From: Microcoleus vaginatus PCC 9802
GTDB lineage: Bacteria > Cyanobacteriota > Cyanobacteriia > Cyanobacteriales > Microcoleaceae
DNA: 64,000 nucleotides
Direction: 5' to 3'
NCBI GenBank assembly: GCA_022701275.1
Contig: CP031740.1
Span: 2,553,001-2,617,000 of the forward strand
This document shows positions 55,867-64,000 of the stretch, one piece after another. Under the pieces are notes generated by a model. That model saw nothing but the letters and a program-made list of their open reading frames with translations. It did not search any database and was not told where the DNA came from. The position numbers were made by a program, and so were the translations under genes. How positions within the stretch are numbered: position 1 is the first letter of the stretch; each line of letters starts with the position of its first letter.

Positions 55867-56259
55867 ATGGACATTATTGAAATTCTCAAAGATGATTATC
55901 AAAGATTTCCCGATAATCAGACTTACAGCATCTATGCAAAAGATGTTTATTTTGAAGATCCGGTGAATCGATTTACAGGAGTCGATCGCTACCGCAAAAT
56001 GATCGGGTTTATGGGGACTTTTTTTCAGGATGTAAATCTCGATTTGCACGGGATTTCGCAGTCGGGAGATACTATAGAAACTCGCTGGACTCTGAGCTGG
56101 ATCGCACCGTTACCTTGGAAACCGAAAATGGCGATCGCCGGTAGGAGCGAACTGAAAGTCAACAGCGACGGTTTAATTGTTTCTCACATTGATTACTGGG
56201 ACTGTTCGCGGTTGGATGTGCTCAAACAGCTTGTATTTCCTCTGAAAAGTAATGTTTGA
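55867..56259 (+). CDS. DUF2358 protein (NTF2-like fold)
   Basis: A 130-residue protein of a family found in cyanobacteria and plastids. It opens with the helix MDIIEILKDDYQRFPDNQTYSIYAKDVYFEDPVNRFTG (split by limits); the YAxDVxFxDPxNxFxG phrase near 24-38 is the family hallmark and resembles the start of the NTF2/SnoaL-like cone. The later LSWIAPLPWKPKMAIAGRSELKVN and HIDYWDCSRLDVLKQ segments match too. No catalytic residue is known and the function is unassigned. It is divergent from the glutathione transferase gene; the 137 bases between hold both starts. Confidence 0.85.
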   Translation: MDIIEILKDDYQRFPDNQTYSIYAKDVYFEDPVNRFTGVDRYRKMIGFMGTFFQDVNLDLHGISQSGDTIETRWTLSWIAPLPWKPKMAIAGRSELKVNSDGLIVSHIDYWDCSRLDVLKQLVFPLKSNV

Positions 56260-56565
56260 AAATTAAAATTTTTCTGAGGTTTTTTAGCAAAAAAAAATAG
56301 TGTTTCAAGAGCAATATCCCTTTTTTAACCGCAGATATTAGCCGATAAACACAGATGAACGCTGATGGATTTTTAGGCGCGGCAATTGATATTTGAAATA
56401 AATGATTTTAACTGAGCTTGACATGGCAGCAATTTCGTGAATGACCGAAAATATGCTGTGTCCGGCGGCTGCTTGTCGCCCAAATTAATTCCCCCAGTAA
56501 ATTAATCTCTGTTACAGAACGTTACAATAAAGAAGTAAAGAATTTTCAGGCGAGCTAAACAATCA
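56260..56565. other. Gene-free region upstream of the ArsA-like gene
   Basis: 306 bases without a supported gene. An AACCGCAGATATTAGCCG repeat-type word occurs near 56328, in the same family as other CCGCAG words in the window. The rest is A/T-rich and should hold the promoter of the ArsA-like gene. Confidence 0.35.
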
Positions 56566-57738
56566 ATGCGCTTAATATTAATGACCGGAAAAGGCGGCGT
56601 CGGCAAAACCTCTGTAGCCGCTGCGACTGGGCTGCGATGTGCCGAATTGGGATACAAAACCCTAGTGCTGAGTACAGATCCCGCTCACTCCTTAGCCGAC
56701 AGCTTTGACATGGAACTCGGACACGATTCGCGGCTGGTGAAACCGAATTTGTGGGGAGCAGAATTAGACGCTCTCAGGGAATTAGAAGGCAATTGGGGAG
56801 CAGTTAAGCGCTACATTACTCAAGTCTTGCGAGCACAGGGACTCGAAGGGGTGCAAGCTGAAGAATTAGCCATCTTGCCAGGAATGGATGAAATCTTCGG
56901 TTTAGTGCGAATGAAGCGGCATTATGACGAAGGCGAATTTGATGTTTTAATTATCGATTCTGCCCCAACTGGCACTGCATTGAGACTGCTAAGTTTGCCG
57001 GAAGTTGGCGGCTGGTACATGAGAAAATTTTACAAGCCGCTGCAAGGCATATCAGCCGCCCTTCGGCCTTTAGTTGAACCTATTTTTAGACCACTTGCAG
57101 GTTTTTCTTTACCAGACAAAGAGGTGATGGATGCACCTTACGAATTTTACGAACAAATCGAAGCTTTGGAAAAGGTTTTAACTGACAATACTGTCACTTC
57201 GGTAAGGTTAGTCACCAATCCAGAAAAAATGGTAATTAAAGAGTCTCTGCGCGCTCATGCCTATTTGAGTTTGTACAATGTAGCCACTGATTTAGTAGTA
57301 GCTAACCGGATTATTCCCGCAGAAGTAACTGACCCATTTTTTAAACGGTGGAAAGAAAGCCAGGAACAGTACCGTCAGGAAATTCACTCAGATTTCATGC
57401 CGCTGCCAGTTAAGGAAGTGCCACTTTATTCAGAAGAAATGTGCGGTTTGGCAGCTTTAGAACGGTTGAAAGAAACGCTTTACAAAGACGAAGACCCCAG
57501 TCAAGTTTATTACAAAGAAAATACGATTAAGATCGTGCAGGAAAACAATCAATATAGTCTTGAACTGTATTTGCCCGGAATTGCTAAGGATCAAATTCAG
57601 TTGAGCAAAACGGGAGATGAGTTGAATGTTCGGATTGGGAATCACCGCCGTAATTTGGTGTTGCCCCAAGCTTTAGCGGCGCTGCAACCTTCAGGGGCGA
57701 AGATGGAGGATGATTATTTGAAGATTAAGTTTGCTTAA
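56566..57738 (+). CDS. ArsA/Get3-like ATPase with C-terminal HSP20-like domain
   Basis: A 390-residue SIMIBI-class ATPase. The deviant Walker A loop GKGGVGKTS is at residues 8-16, switch [14 protein letters not shown] near 36-48 and the switch [18 protein letters not shown] near 130-145. There is no second ATPase half as in ArsA of E. coli, and the C-terminal 75 residues or so (about 310-390, with [17 protein letters not shown]) form an alpha-crystallin-like fold. This fusion is typical of cyanobacterial and chloroplast Get3-type proteins. A role in tail-anchored protein or metal-oxyanion handling is inferred, not shown. A hairpin follows 5 bases after the stop. Confidence 0.9.
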   Translation: MRLILMTGKGGVGKTSVAAATGLRCAELGYKTLVLSTDPAHSLADSFDMELGHDSRLVKPNLWGAELDALRELEGNWGAVKRYITQVLRAQGLEGVQAEELAILPGMDEIFGLVRMKRHYDEGEFDVLIIDSAPTGTALRLLSLPEVGGWYMRKFYKPLQGISAALRPLVEPIFRPLAGFSLPDKEVMDAPYEFYEQIEALEKVLTDNTVTSVRLVTNPEKMVIKESLRAHAYLSLYNVATDLVVANRIIPAEVTDPFFKRWKESQEQYRQEIHSDFMPLPVKEVPLYSEEMCGLAALERLKETLYKDEDPSQVYYKENTIKIVQENNQYSLELYLPGIAKDQIQLSKTGDELNVRIGNHRRNLVLPQALAALQPSGAKMEDDYLKIKFA

Positions 57739-57742
57739 CAGA

Positions 57743-57782
57743 ACTTACGCAGGCACGCTATATGTAGTGTACCTGCGTAAGT
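57743..57782 (+). terminator. Hairpin after the ArsA-like gene (ACTTACGCAGG arms)
   Basis: ACTTACGCAGG and its inverted copy CCTGCGTAAGT enclose about 18 bases, with partial further pairing. It lies 5 bases after the stop and can end the transcript. The ACTTACGCAGG word is a common dispersed repeat in related genomes (recollection), so it may be a repeat with that side effect. Confidence 0.55.
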
Positions 57783-57824
57783 CCTGTCTCTCTGGAGGAC
57801 ATTGGGTGCAGTCTATGGGGGGTA

Positions 57825-58415
57825 TCAACCATTACCAACTGCGCGATCGAGTATTTCAAAGTCAACTAGATCGACTAACCCATAACCATCCTCAGAGAAC
57901 CGATAGTCTCCTCGTTCTAGTGCATCTGCAAAGGTTTCCAGATAAACTCGAAAACTAGGTGCAATAAGCCCTCTAGTAGCCTCCTGCCACTCTACAATAA
58001 TGACTTGTCCAACATTTCCGCCTGCTGCTGGGGCTAAATCTACGCATTCGCAAGCACCATTGCCTTCCATTGTGAATGGAATCCAATTCGGGTTCCACCA
58101 ACCGTTCCAGATTCCTTCAAAAATGTCGTCACGATCGCACCTAAAATTATCGTCTGAACAATCCTGCCATTTTTCAGATATTTTGATCGCGCTTTGGAGA
58201 GAGAGGAACTCCAAGTTGGGGAACAGGGAATAAGATTCTTCATCCTGACCGTTATGCACGCGGTAAGACAGCTTGAAATCTTCGGGAAACTCTACACCCA
58301 AGAATACTTCTGCTCGATCGATCTCCTCATCAGTAGCGCCGGGTCTGAGACTTTTCAGCACTTGAGGTGCATTGGCTGCCAGCCAATTATCAATTCTTTC
58401 CCAAATTATTTTCAT
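57825..58415 (-). CDS. SMI1/KNR4 family protein
   Basis: A 196-residue SUKH-superfamily protein. The start has the family phrase LRPGATDEEIDRAEVFLGVEFPEDFKLSYRVHNGQDE (about 23-59, split), where a helix precedes the GxxFPEDxxxxYxxxNG signature. The later IPFTMEGNGACECVDLAPA and GQVIIVEWQEA segments match the beta-sheet core. In many bacteria such proteins give immunity to a polymorphic toxin, but no toxin gene is next to it; in others they are house-keeping scaffolds. A function is not assigned. It is convergent with the ArsA-like gene across a hairpin. Confidence 0.88.
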   Translation of the reverse strand: MKIIWERIDNWLAANAPQVLKSLRPGATDEEIDRAEVFLGVEFPEDFKLSYRVHNGQDEESYSLFPNLEFLSLQSAIKISEKWQDCSDDNFRCDRDDIFEGIWNGWWNPNWIPFTMEGNGACECVDLAPAAGGNVGQVIIVEWQEATRGLIAPSFRVYLETFADALERGDYRFSEDGYGLVDLVDFEILDRAVGNG

Positions 58416-58570
58416 GAGAAAAGCTCCGAAGCTGGAAACTCAGTCTATGCGAGAGTTCAGAGGAAAGCGAGATAGCGGTTTTAAGCGCCTAAAATTAAAG
58501 CGGGGTGCTGACTCTCTTTCCCTGCTACTTTTTATCGACTCTAACGATCGCTCAGGTGATTATAGCAATT

Positions 58571-60898
58571 CTAACCACGCTCAACTGCTTCAATCTGAAC
58601 CTTTTGTCCATCTTCTTTTCCCTCCTCTGCGTCCTCTGCGGTTTGTTCACTCCTTCCTGGATTCAACTCAATCTTTTTCTGCTGACGTTCCGAGGCAGCT
58701 TTTTGCAGCATTTTCAATTTTTCTGAATCAGCATTCGATCGCCAAAACAACTTATGATCCTTAATTTTAACGCAGTTTTCCTCCAAACACTTAACCCATT
58801 CCCGATGTTTCTTAACTGCGCCACTATCGAGAATGCCTAACTTTTCTTCTTGGCGGGTGAGTTTCGCAAACTTTTCATAATGGGGATAATTAGGACTAAC
58901 AAAAGCTTCTTTTCTCACTAAAATGGGCGGATTGTACACATCAGAATAGTCTTGATAGCTGACAGAAAGGTCGCGCAAATGTATGTGCATAGCCGTGTGG
59001 AGGGCTGGATGCGGGTTAGTGTCAAAATCGGGATAAAATAAATAGGAAATCTGAGGTTTGCGAGCGTAAAACTTGATGATTGTCGCGCCGTCAAGCCTGC
59101 CAATTGTGCGGTTAGCGCAGCCTTCGTACAGACGCAGCAAAGGGTCTAGTTCTTCTAAAACGGAGACGTGAACTGAAAGGGAACCGGGCTGTTTGTAGCC
59201 GATCGCACTATCTTCACAGCAGTCAGCCACAATATCAGGTTTTCCCAAACTATATAGCATTAAATCTGCCAAAGTGCAAGCTTTTTGATAATTGTCAAAC
59301 AAACCTTTGATGTCGTTGCGGATTTGAGCCGGGAGTCGGCGCATCGAAGGTCGATCGCCCAAACCGTTGAGAGCGAGATATACCAGCAAATCTTGGCGGC
59401 GCTTGTCGGCGATTCTCTCCCAATCATCCGCATCCGTTGCTTGCAAAATGACTCTCCAAGCGCGATTAAAACTGTGAAATTCCTCCTTAATCGCCGATTC
59501 TTCCGCTAGTTCGCCTTTAACCGGAAGGCGGCCTCGATCGCTCACAAAAGCCATCAAAGGAGCGAGCATTTCCGCATAATCCTCAAACCGCTTAACTTGC
59601 GATCGCACTCTGGGAGTCGATAAGTGCGATCGAAACCGAGAAGCACGAAAACCTTCACCCTCCGCTGCATCCCGAAACACAAAATAAATTCCCAAAGCCA
59701 CAGGAATTGCATCAACATTCAAAACTTGGTCAATATAAACCTTCAACTCTTCTTGTTCGTAATACTTCTGAAAAGTATTTCGAGAAGTAATCACCCCATC
59801 CCCATAAGCAATTTGGCCTCGATCACTATCATCAATCAAAACCTGAGCAGCCACAACTAATAAATTCTTAGTTAAATCCCAAGCATTCAGCAAAGCGTCT
59901 CGTCGTTCCGCCAAAGATTCAATGACATTAATCACATAACCAATATTCACAATATCCGCACAAACTCGCGGAGTATCCGGCTGATAGTATGGGTCCCAAC
60001 CAGAAATAGCATAACCCTGTTGTGCAATATATTTAATATCCCCGCCGTAGCCGCAACCGTAGTCAAAAAAAGTCGCCCCGTCCCTCACTAAATCAGCTTC
60101 TAAAACCAGACGCAGGGGTTTAGAAAGAGAGTGGCGCACCATTGCAGCTTTGTGTCGCTCGATCTTAGGAATTGATAACTCACTATTCTCCTGTTTCAAA
60201 CGCTCGACAACAGTATGATCTTGGATTTCTACACCGCAATATCCCAAATATTTGAGCCAACCTTCGCGAGTGCCGATAACGCTAGTATTGTCAAGCAGCC
60301 CCCACTTTTCCTCGCAGCGAGTCAGCCGCGCAAACTTTTCGTAATTGGGATAATCCGCAGCTACAAAAGTTTCCTTGCGGTGCAAAACAGGGGGATTTTC
60401 GCTGTTGCTGTAATCAAAATATTTAACTTCCCCTGTTGCTAGATTAATCTGGATGCTGGTTTGCAAAGCAGGATGAGCATCTGTATCGAAATCAGGGTAA
60501 AAAAGATAAGATATTTTAGGTTGATGGAGTGAAACTTTAACTAAAGTTGCTTCATCAATATTTTCGAGAGTGCGTCTGGCACAATTTTCGTAGATTACGA
60601 GGACAGGGCTGAGTGTCTGCAAAGCCGAAACGTGAACGTAAAAAGCCGTCGGTAATTTTTTTCCCACCTTGCTTTCCCGACAGCAGCGAGCCACTTTTGC
60701 TAGGAGATTGTCAACACATAAATTAGTTATTTCATCGAGCGGAGACGGCACAGCATTTACAGAATCTTGCTCAGAAATAACCTTGTTTTCATACAATAAA
60801 ATTTCCCGAGCAAAAATCATCAAAGGCGTTAGCCGTTTTTCATCATTTTCTAATGAATCGCTATCTAAAATAGTGTTTGTACTGGTATCGTAATTCAT
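58571..60898 (-). CDS. DNA-phosphorothioation-associated putative methyltransferase with duplicated flanking domain
   Basis: A 775-residue protein. The centre (about 245-480) is a SAM methyltransferase with FFDYGCGYGGDIKYI near 283 and GWDPYYQPDTPRVCADIVNIGYVINVIESLAERR near 308-340 (split), the hallmark of the putative methyltransferases linked to the dnd phosphorothioation system. A domain with HVSxLxxLxPxL, YExCAxRT, ISYLFYPDFDTDxHPAL and NPPxLxRKExFV occurs twice, at about 60-235 and 550-735. Relatives I recall carry it once, at the C-terminus. The final 40 residues or so (AEDAEEGKEDG) are encoded by the CCGCAGAGGACGCAGAGG repeat. No dndABCDE gene is in the window, so this is an orphan or its partners lie elsewhere. 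Confidence 0.78.
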   Translation of the reverse strand: MNYDTSTNTILDSDSLENDEKRLTPLMIFAREILLYENKVISEQDSVNAVPSPLDEITNLCVDNLLAKVARCCRESKVGKKLPTAFYVHVSALQTLSPVLVIYENCARRTLENIDEATLVKVSLHQPKISYLFYPDFDTDAHPALQTSIQINLATGEVKYFDYSNSENPPVLHRKETFVAADYPNYEKFARLTRCEEKWGLLDNTSVIGTREGWLKYLGYCGVEIQDHTVVERLKQENSELSIPKIERHKAAMVRHSLSKPLRLVLEADLVRDGATFFDYGCGYGGDIKYIAQQGYAISGWDPYYQPDTPRVCADIVNIGYVINVIESLAERRDALLNAWDLTKNLLVVAAQVLIDDSDRGQIAYGDGVITSRNTFQKYYEQEELKVYIDQVLNVDAIPVALGIYFVFRDAAEGEGFRASRFRSHLSTPRVRSQVKRFEDYAEMLAPLMAFVSDRGRLPVKGELAEESAIKEEFHSFNRAWRVILQATDADDWERIADKRRQDLLVYLALNGLGDRPSMRRLPAQIRNDIKGLFDNYQKACTLADLMLYSLGKPDIVADCCEDSAIGYKQPGSLSVHVSVLEELDPLLRLYEGCANRTIGRLDGATIIKFYARKPQISYLFYPDFDTNPHPALHTAMHIHLRDLSVSYQDYSDVYNPPILVRKEAFVSPNYPHYEKFAKLTRQEEKLGILDSGAVKKHREWVKCLEENCVKIKDHKLFWRSNADSEKLKMLQKAASERQQKKIELNPGRSEQTAEDAEEGKEDGQKVQIEAVERG
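58618..58650. repeat. CCTCTGCGTCCTCTGCGGTTT repeat read through as the methyltransferase C-terminus
   Basis: Same repeat family as 3325-3354, in the opposite orientation. Translated on the minus strand it gives TAEDAEEGK, a low-complexity acidic tail that relatives should lack. Confidence 0.65.
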
Positions 60899-60917
60899 AG
60901 CTAAATTAATTATTTTT

Positions 60918-60950
60918 TTAATTAACCGCAGAGAACGCAGAGGACACGGA
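60918..60950. repeat. TTAACCGCAGAGAACGCAGAGG repeat upstream of the methyltransferase
   Basis: TTAACCGCAGAG, AACGCAGAGG, ACACGGAG in tandem. It flanks the methyltransferase gene on its 5' side while a related copy lies at its 3' end in the opposite sense. The remaining bases to 61104 show no gene. Confidence 0.65.
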
Positions 60951-61104
60951 GTGAAGAAACAAACAAAATTTTCCTAGATTTTTTATATGTAGGATGCAGA
61001 CTCCGTACCGTACCGCTTTATTTCTTAGTCTTTTAGAGAGGAACTTCGTTTTTGTAAGGGCGATTTTAATCGCCGACTAATATCGGCTAGGAGCCAGTAA
61101 GATA

Positions 61105-64000
61105 CTAACCAAACATTCTAGTTTCCACAAATTCTTGAACCCGGGCTAAATGAGTTGACAAACTCACTAATATGTTCTCAACCCTCTCAATATTTAACAA
61201 TTCCCCCTCTGGTGGTTCAGCTTGAAAGCCTCGCGCTTGATGCTCCAACTGTGCAGCCAAATCCGACATCAGAACAACTCCCACATTAGCCGAAGTTCCC
61301 TTGAGACGGTGTGCTTGATATTCCACAGCTTGCCAATCTTTAGCTTTTACAGCTATTTTGGCAGCAGCCATATCAGCTTGGGCGTCTGCCACAAAAGCTT
61401 GCAAAAGTCGCTCTGGCAATTTAATATTAACTCGTCCGAGTTGCTCCAATCTGCTCTTGTCGAACAGTCCGTCGTAGTCTCTGTGTTCCCAAGCTTGAAG
61501 TGCGATCGCCCTTGGTACCGGCTCAGCCACAACCTGTGCTTTTTCCACAACTTCTGTATAATTTGTTGCTAATTGAGATTTATTTTCCGAATTAATACTT
61601 TTAACTCCATACTTATTTTCACCCTGAACATTTAGGGCTTCATACTTTTTCAGGGCCGCCGCCAAAGCATCTAAATCTACAGGTTTGCTGAGATAATCGT
61701 CCATCCCCGCCGCCAGACACTTTTCTCGTTCCCCCGGCATAGCATGAGCCGTTAAAGCCATCACGATAGTATGCCGATCGCTTCCTTCGATTTGCCTCAA
61801 CTTTTGCGCCGTTTTGTAACCATCAAGTACCGGCATTTGACAGTCCATCAGCACTAAATCATAGCTTTTTTTTGCCAGCAAATCCAGCGCTTCTTGACCG
61901 TTGACCACGCAGTCAGCCTGATAGCCTAAAACAGCCAACTGTTCGACAAGAACTTGTTGATTGATCGGGTGGTCTTCCGCCACCAAAATTCTCAGCGATG
62001 ACGGCGAATCGGAAGTAACATATTGAGAATTAACTGGTGGCAACTTGCAAGTATTAGCAGCCTCCACTCTCCCAAAATCTCCCGTTCCCTTCACCGGCGC
62101 AAGCATTGCCTCAAGCAGGTGGCTTGGCCGCACCGGCTCGATCAAATATCTGTTAAAACCCTGACGGCAAAGCGATTCAGCCTGCGGCTGTTCTCGCAAA
62201 GCAGTCATGGCGATTAACGAGCCAACTATAGAGGTCGATCGCACTTTCCTAGCAAATTCCTCCGCATCCAACTCCGGCATTTGCAAGTCCACAAGCACCA
62301 CATCCCAGCTTTTTTCCCCCTCCCCTGAATGCTGAGAAATCCGGCCCTGGGCATTTTTCAACCAACTCAAAGCCTCAGCAGCAGTTTCTGCCTCATCGCA
62401 GCGGGCCCCCCAACTTTGAGCGAGCGATCGCACCGCTGCCCTCCTCAAAGCGCTTCCAGAGACTACTAATAGCTTCTTGCCCGCAAGTTCGGGATCATGA
62501 GGCTCAACTGGCAACTGTTTTTCCAAAGGTACAGTAAACCAAAAAGTAGCACCGCTGCCTAGCAAACTGCGAACTCCAATGTCCCCTCCCATCATCTCCA
62601 CTAACTGCTTACAAATAGCCAAACCCAAACCCGTCCCGCCGTAAGGTCTAGTAGGAGAATCGTCTACCTGAGAAAAAGATTGGAACAGCTTTGTTTGCCC
62701 TTCTGCCGAAATCCCAATGCCAGTATCCCGCACCGAAAATAGCAATCTTGCTTCTTGTCTACCGTCTGCCAGTCGGTTGCCCTGTTTCACAGTTACGTGA
62801 ACGAGAACTTGACCCTGATCGGTAAATTTTATGGCATTCCCTGTCAAATTCAGCAAAACTTGCTTCAATCTGCCCGAGTCGCCCACCAACTTCCTCGGCA
62901 CCGAGCTGTCAACTAAAATATTCAATTCAATACCTTTTTCTTCGGCCAAATGCGCTACGATTTCTATCACCGACTCAACGCAGCTATCCAAATCAAAATT
63001 ACTCTTTTCCAGCCGCATTTCTCCAGCTTCAATCTTAGAGAAATCGAGGATATCATTAATAACATTCAGCAAATGTTCAGCACTGCGGTAAATAGTCTGA
63101 GCGCAATCCCGCTGTTTCGGTTCCAGTGGAGCGCGCAGCAGCAATTGAGCCATTGCCAAAACCCCATTCATCGGAGTACGAATTTCGTGACTCATGTTCG
63201 CCAAGAATTGCGACTTCACCCGGCTAGCTTCTAAGGCAGTTTCCCGCCCTTCCACCAACTCATTAATCTTGTCGGCAACCATCACAATTCCCCCGACTTT
63301 CTCGTCTGGATCGTACCAAGGGTGAGCAGCCCACCGCAGGTACAGAACAGATCCGTCTGCTCGTTCCCAGGCCTCTTCGCTCACAGAAACTACGTTGCCT
63401 TGGAGCGCTTCTTGGTACATTACTTTCCAGCGATTCGGCGTATCTGGAAACAATTCGTAATGGCTGAGATTATTCAGGGACGGCAAGTCCAAATTAAATT
63501 GACTAACCCATTTTTTAGAGTTAGCCATATAGCGCATTTGTGTATCGAACATCGCCATTGCTACAGGCACGCAAGTAATAATTTGTCTCAGTTGCTGCCG
63601 TTCCCTTTCCAGAGCATCTTCCGCCTGTTTGCGCTCAGTAATGTCGCTAATCATACCGGCCATCCGCAGCGCTTTTCCTTGGGAATTGCGTTGAGCTTTT
63701 CCCTGAGAAGTGCAGTAGCGGTAAACACCGTTCGAGTGCAGCAGCCGAAATTCTACATTGTAGTCTATTTCTTGTTCCAAGTGAGCGGCGATCGCCCCGA
63801 CGATTCCCTCCTTGTCATCGGGGTGTAGGCGGTTGTATAGAGCGTCCATAGTCTTGCCAAATTGCTTTCGCGACAAACCGATAATTTCCAAAAGGCGATC
63901 GTTCCAATAAACCTCATTTTTACTTAAATCCCAATCCCAAATTCCGTCGTTCACTCCCTCTAAAACTAACCTGTATCGTTCCTCACTTTCCTTGAGTTTT
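61105..64000 (-). CDS. Hybrid sensor histidine kinase, PAS-PAS-HisKA-HATPase-REC-REC-Hpt (5' end beyond window)
   Basis: 964 residues are visible and the frame is still open at base 64000, where it reads [16 protein letters not shown], the usual lead into a PAS domain. Order: PAS (about 10-125), PAS (about 130-250), HisKA with [15 protein letters not shown], a complete GHKL ATPase ([18 protein letters not shown]), REC1, REC2 with [25 protein letters not shown] and SKPVD, and Hpt with [15 protein letters not shown]1 keeps [12 protein letters not shown] but its opening acidic pair reads VSGSALRR and its lysine segment reads IEPVRP, so it is probably inactive. The signal sensed by the two PAS domains is unknown. 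A membrane part may lie upstream, outside the window. Confidence 0.92.
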   Translation of the reverse strand, partial: KLKESEERYRLVLEGVNDGIWDWDLSKNEVYWNDRLLEIIGLSRKQFGKTMDALYNRLHPDDKEGIVGAIAAHLEQEIDYNVEFRLLHSNGVYRYCTSQGKAQRNSQGKALRMAGMISDITERKQAEDALERERQQLRQIITCVPVAMAMFDTQMRYMANSKKWVSQFNLDLPSLNNLSHYELFPDTPNRWKVMYQEALQGNVVSVSEEAWERADGSVLYLRWAAHPWYDPDEKVGGIVMVADKINELVEGRETALEASRVKSQFLANMSHEIRTPMNGVLAMAQLLLRAPLEPKQRDCAQTIYRSAEHLLNVINDILDFSKIEAGEMRLEKSNFDLDSCVESVIEIVAHLAEEKGIELNILVDSSVPRKLVGDSGRLKQVLLNLTGNAIKFTDQGQVLVHVTVKQGNRLADGRQEARLLFSVRDTGIGISAEGQTKLFQSFSQVDDSPTRPYGGTGLGLAICKQLVEMMGGDIGVRSLLGSGATFWFTVPLEKQLPVEPHDPELAGKKLLVVSGSALRRAAVRSLAQSWGARCDEAETAAEALSWLKNAQGRISQHSGEGEKSWDVVLVDLQMPELDAEEFARKVRSTSIVGSLIAMTALREQPQAESLCRQGFNRYLIEPVRPSHLLEAMLAPVKGTGDFGRVEAANTCKLPPVNSQYVTSDSPSSLRILVAEDHPINQQVLVEQLAVLGYQADCVVNGQEALDLLAKKSYDLVLMDCQMPVLDGYKTAQKLRQIEGSDRHTIVMALTAHAMPGEREKCLAAGMDDYLSKPVDLDALAAALKKYEALNVQGENKYGVKSINSENKSQLATNYTEVVEKAQVVAEPVPRAIALQAWEHRDYDGLFDKSRLEQLGRVNIKLPERLLQAFVADAQADMAAAKIAVKAKDWQAVEYQAHRLKGTSANVGVVLMSDLAAQLEHQARGFQAEPPEGELLNIERVENILVSLSTHLARVQEFVETRMFG

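Noticed and set aside
58571-60898. A complete dnd phosphorothioation operon
   Set aside because: Only the associated methyltransferase is present; neighbours are a hybrid kinase and an SMI1/KNR4 gene.

Overview
The window looks like chromosomal DNA of a filamentous, non-heterocystous cyanobacterium, most likely of the Microcoleus/Oscillatoria type (inference). Supporting signs are frequent GCGATCGC (HIP1-type) octamers, a gamma-tocopherol methyltransferase / homogentisate phytyltransferase pair, a Ser/Thr kinase-AAA-GAF-histidine kinase giant, a two-partner-secretion/CHAT fusion, a PEP-CTERM protein, a PatX-like RG-repeat peptide gene, heptanucleotide tandem repeats and many dispersed palindromic repeats. 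No rRNA, tRNA, CRISPR array or complete transposase gene was recognised.

Layout. 1-4 kb: 5' part of an SbcD-like exonuclease, a Uma2-type nuclease and an ATP-dependent DNA ligase (all minus), then a glutaredoxin-like protein. 4-14.5 kb: murE, a 1794-residue serine/threonine kinase/ATPase/histidine kinase, a second histidine kinase and tldD. 14.5-16.7 kb: a repeat-rich stretch holding a tiny exported PatX-like protein, a MITE and coaE. 16.8-22 kb: an exported filamentous-haemagglutinin-like protein ending in a CHAT protease domain. 22-27 kb: an accessory zone with a dead nuclease-fold gene, a second Uma2, two tandem trypsin-TPR proteases that share an identical core, and a decayed Doc toxin/antitoxin pair. 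27-42 kb: fused cobA-hemD, a four-domain glycosyltransferase/methyltransferase and, convergent to it, a 3294-residue TPR protein with five glycosyltransferase modules plus a sixth C-terminal one. 42-47 kb: a tocopherol pair and a KtrB/KtrA potassium uptake pair. 47-58 kb: a sulfite-oxidase-fold enzyme, a PEP-CTERM protein, a broken mscS carrying a MITE with a clean 8-bp target duplication, ahcY, dedA, icd, a glutathione transferase, a DUF2358 protein, an ArsA-like ATPase and an SMI1/KNR4 protein. 58.5-64 kb: a DNA-phosphorothioation-associated methyltransferase with a duplicated flanking domain, and a hybrid sensor kinase cut by the window end.

How the genes relate. Most housekeeping genes stand alone. 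Likely functional pairs are the tocopherol genes (methyltransferase then prenyltransferase, same strand, about 100 bp apart from the chosen start), ktrB/ktrA, and the glycosyltransferase giants, which probably decorate a surface polymer or protein. The strongest unexplained signal is the spread of palindromic repeats into protein-coding sequence. murE, coaE, the phytyltransferase 5' end, the methyltransferase C-terminus and linkers of the TPR giant all seem to carry in-frame repeat-derived peptides, and a MITE can be removed on paper from mscS to restore its reading frame.
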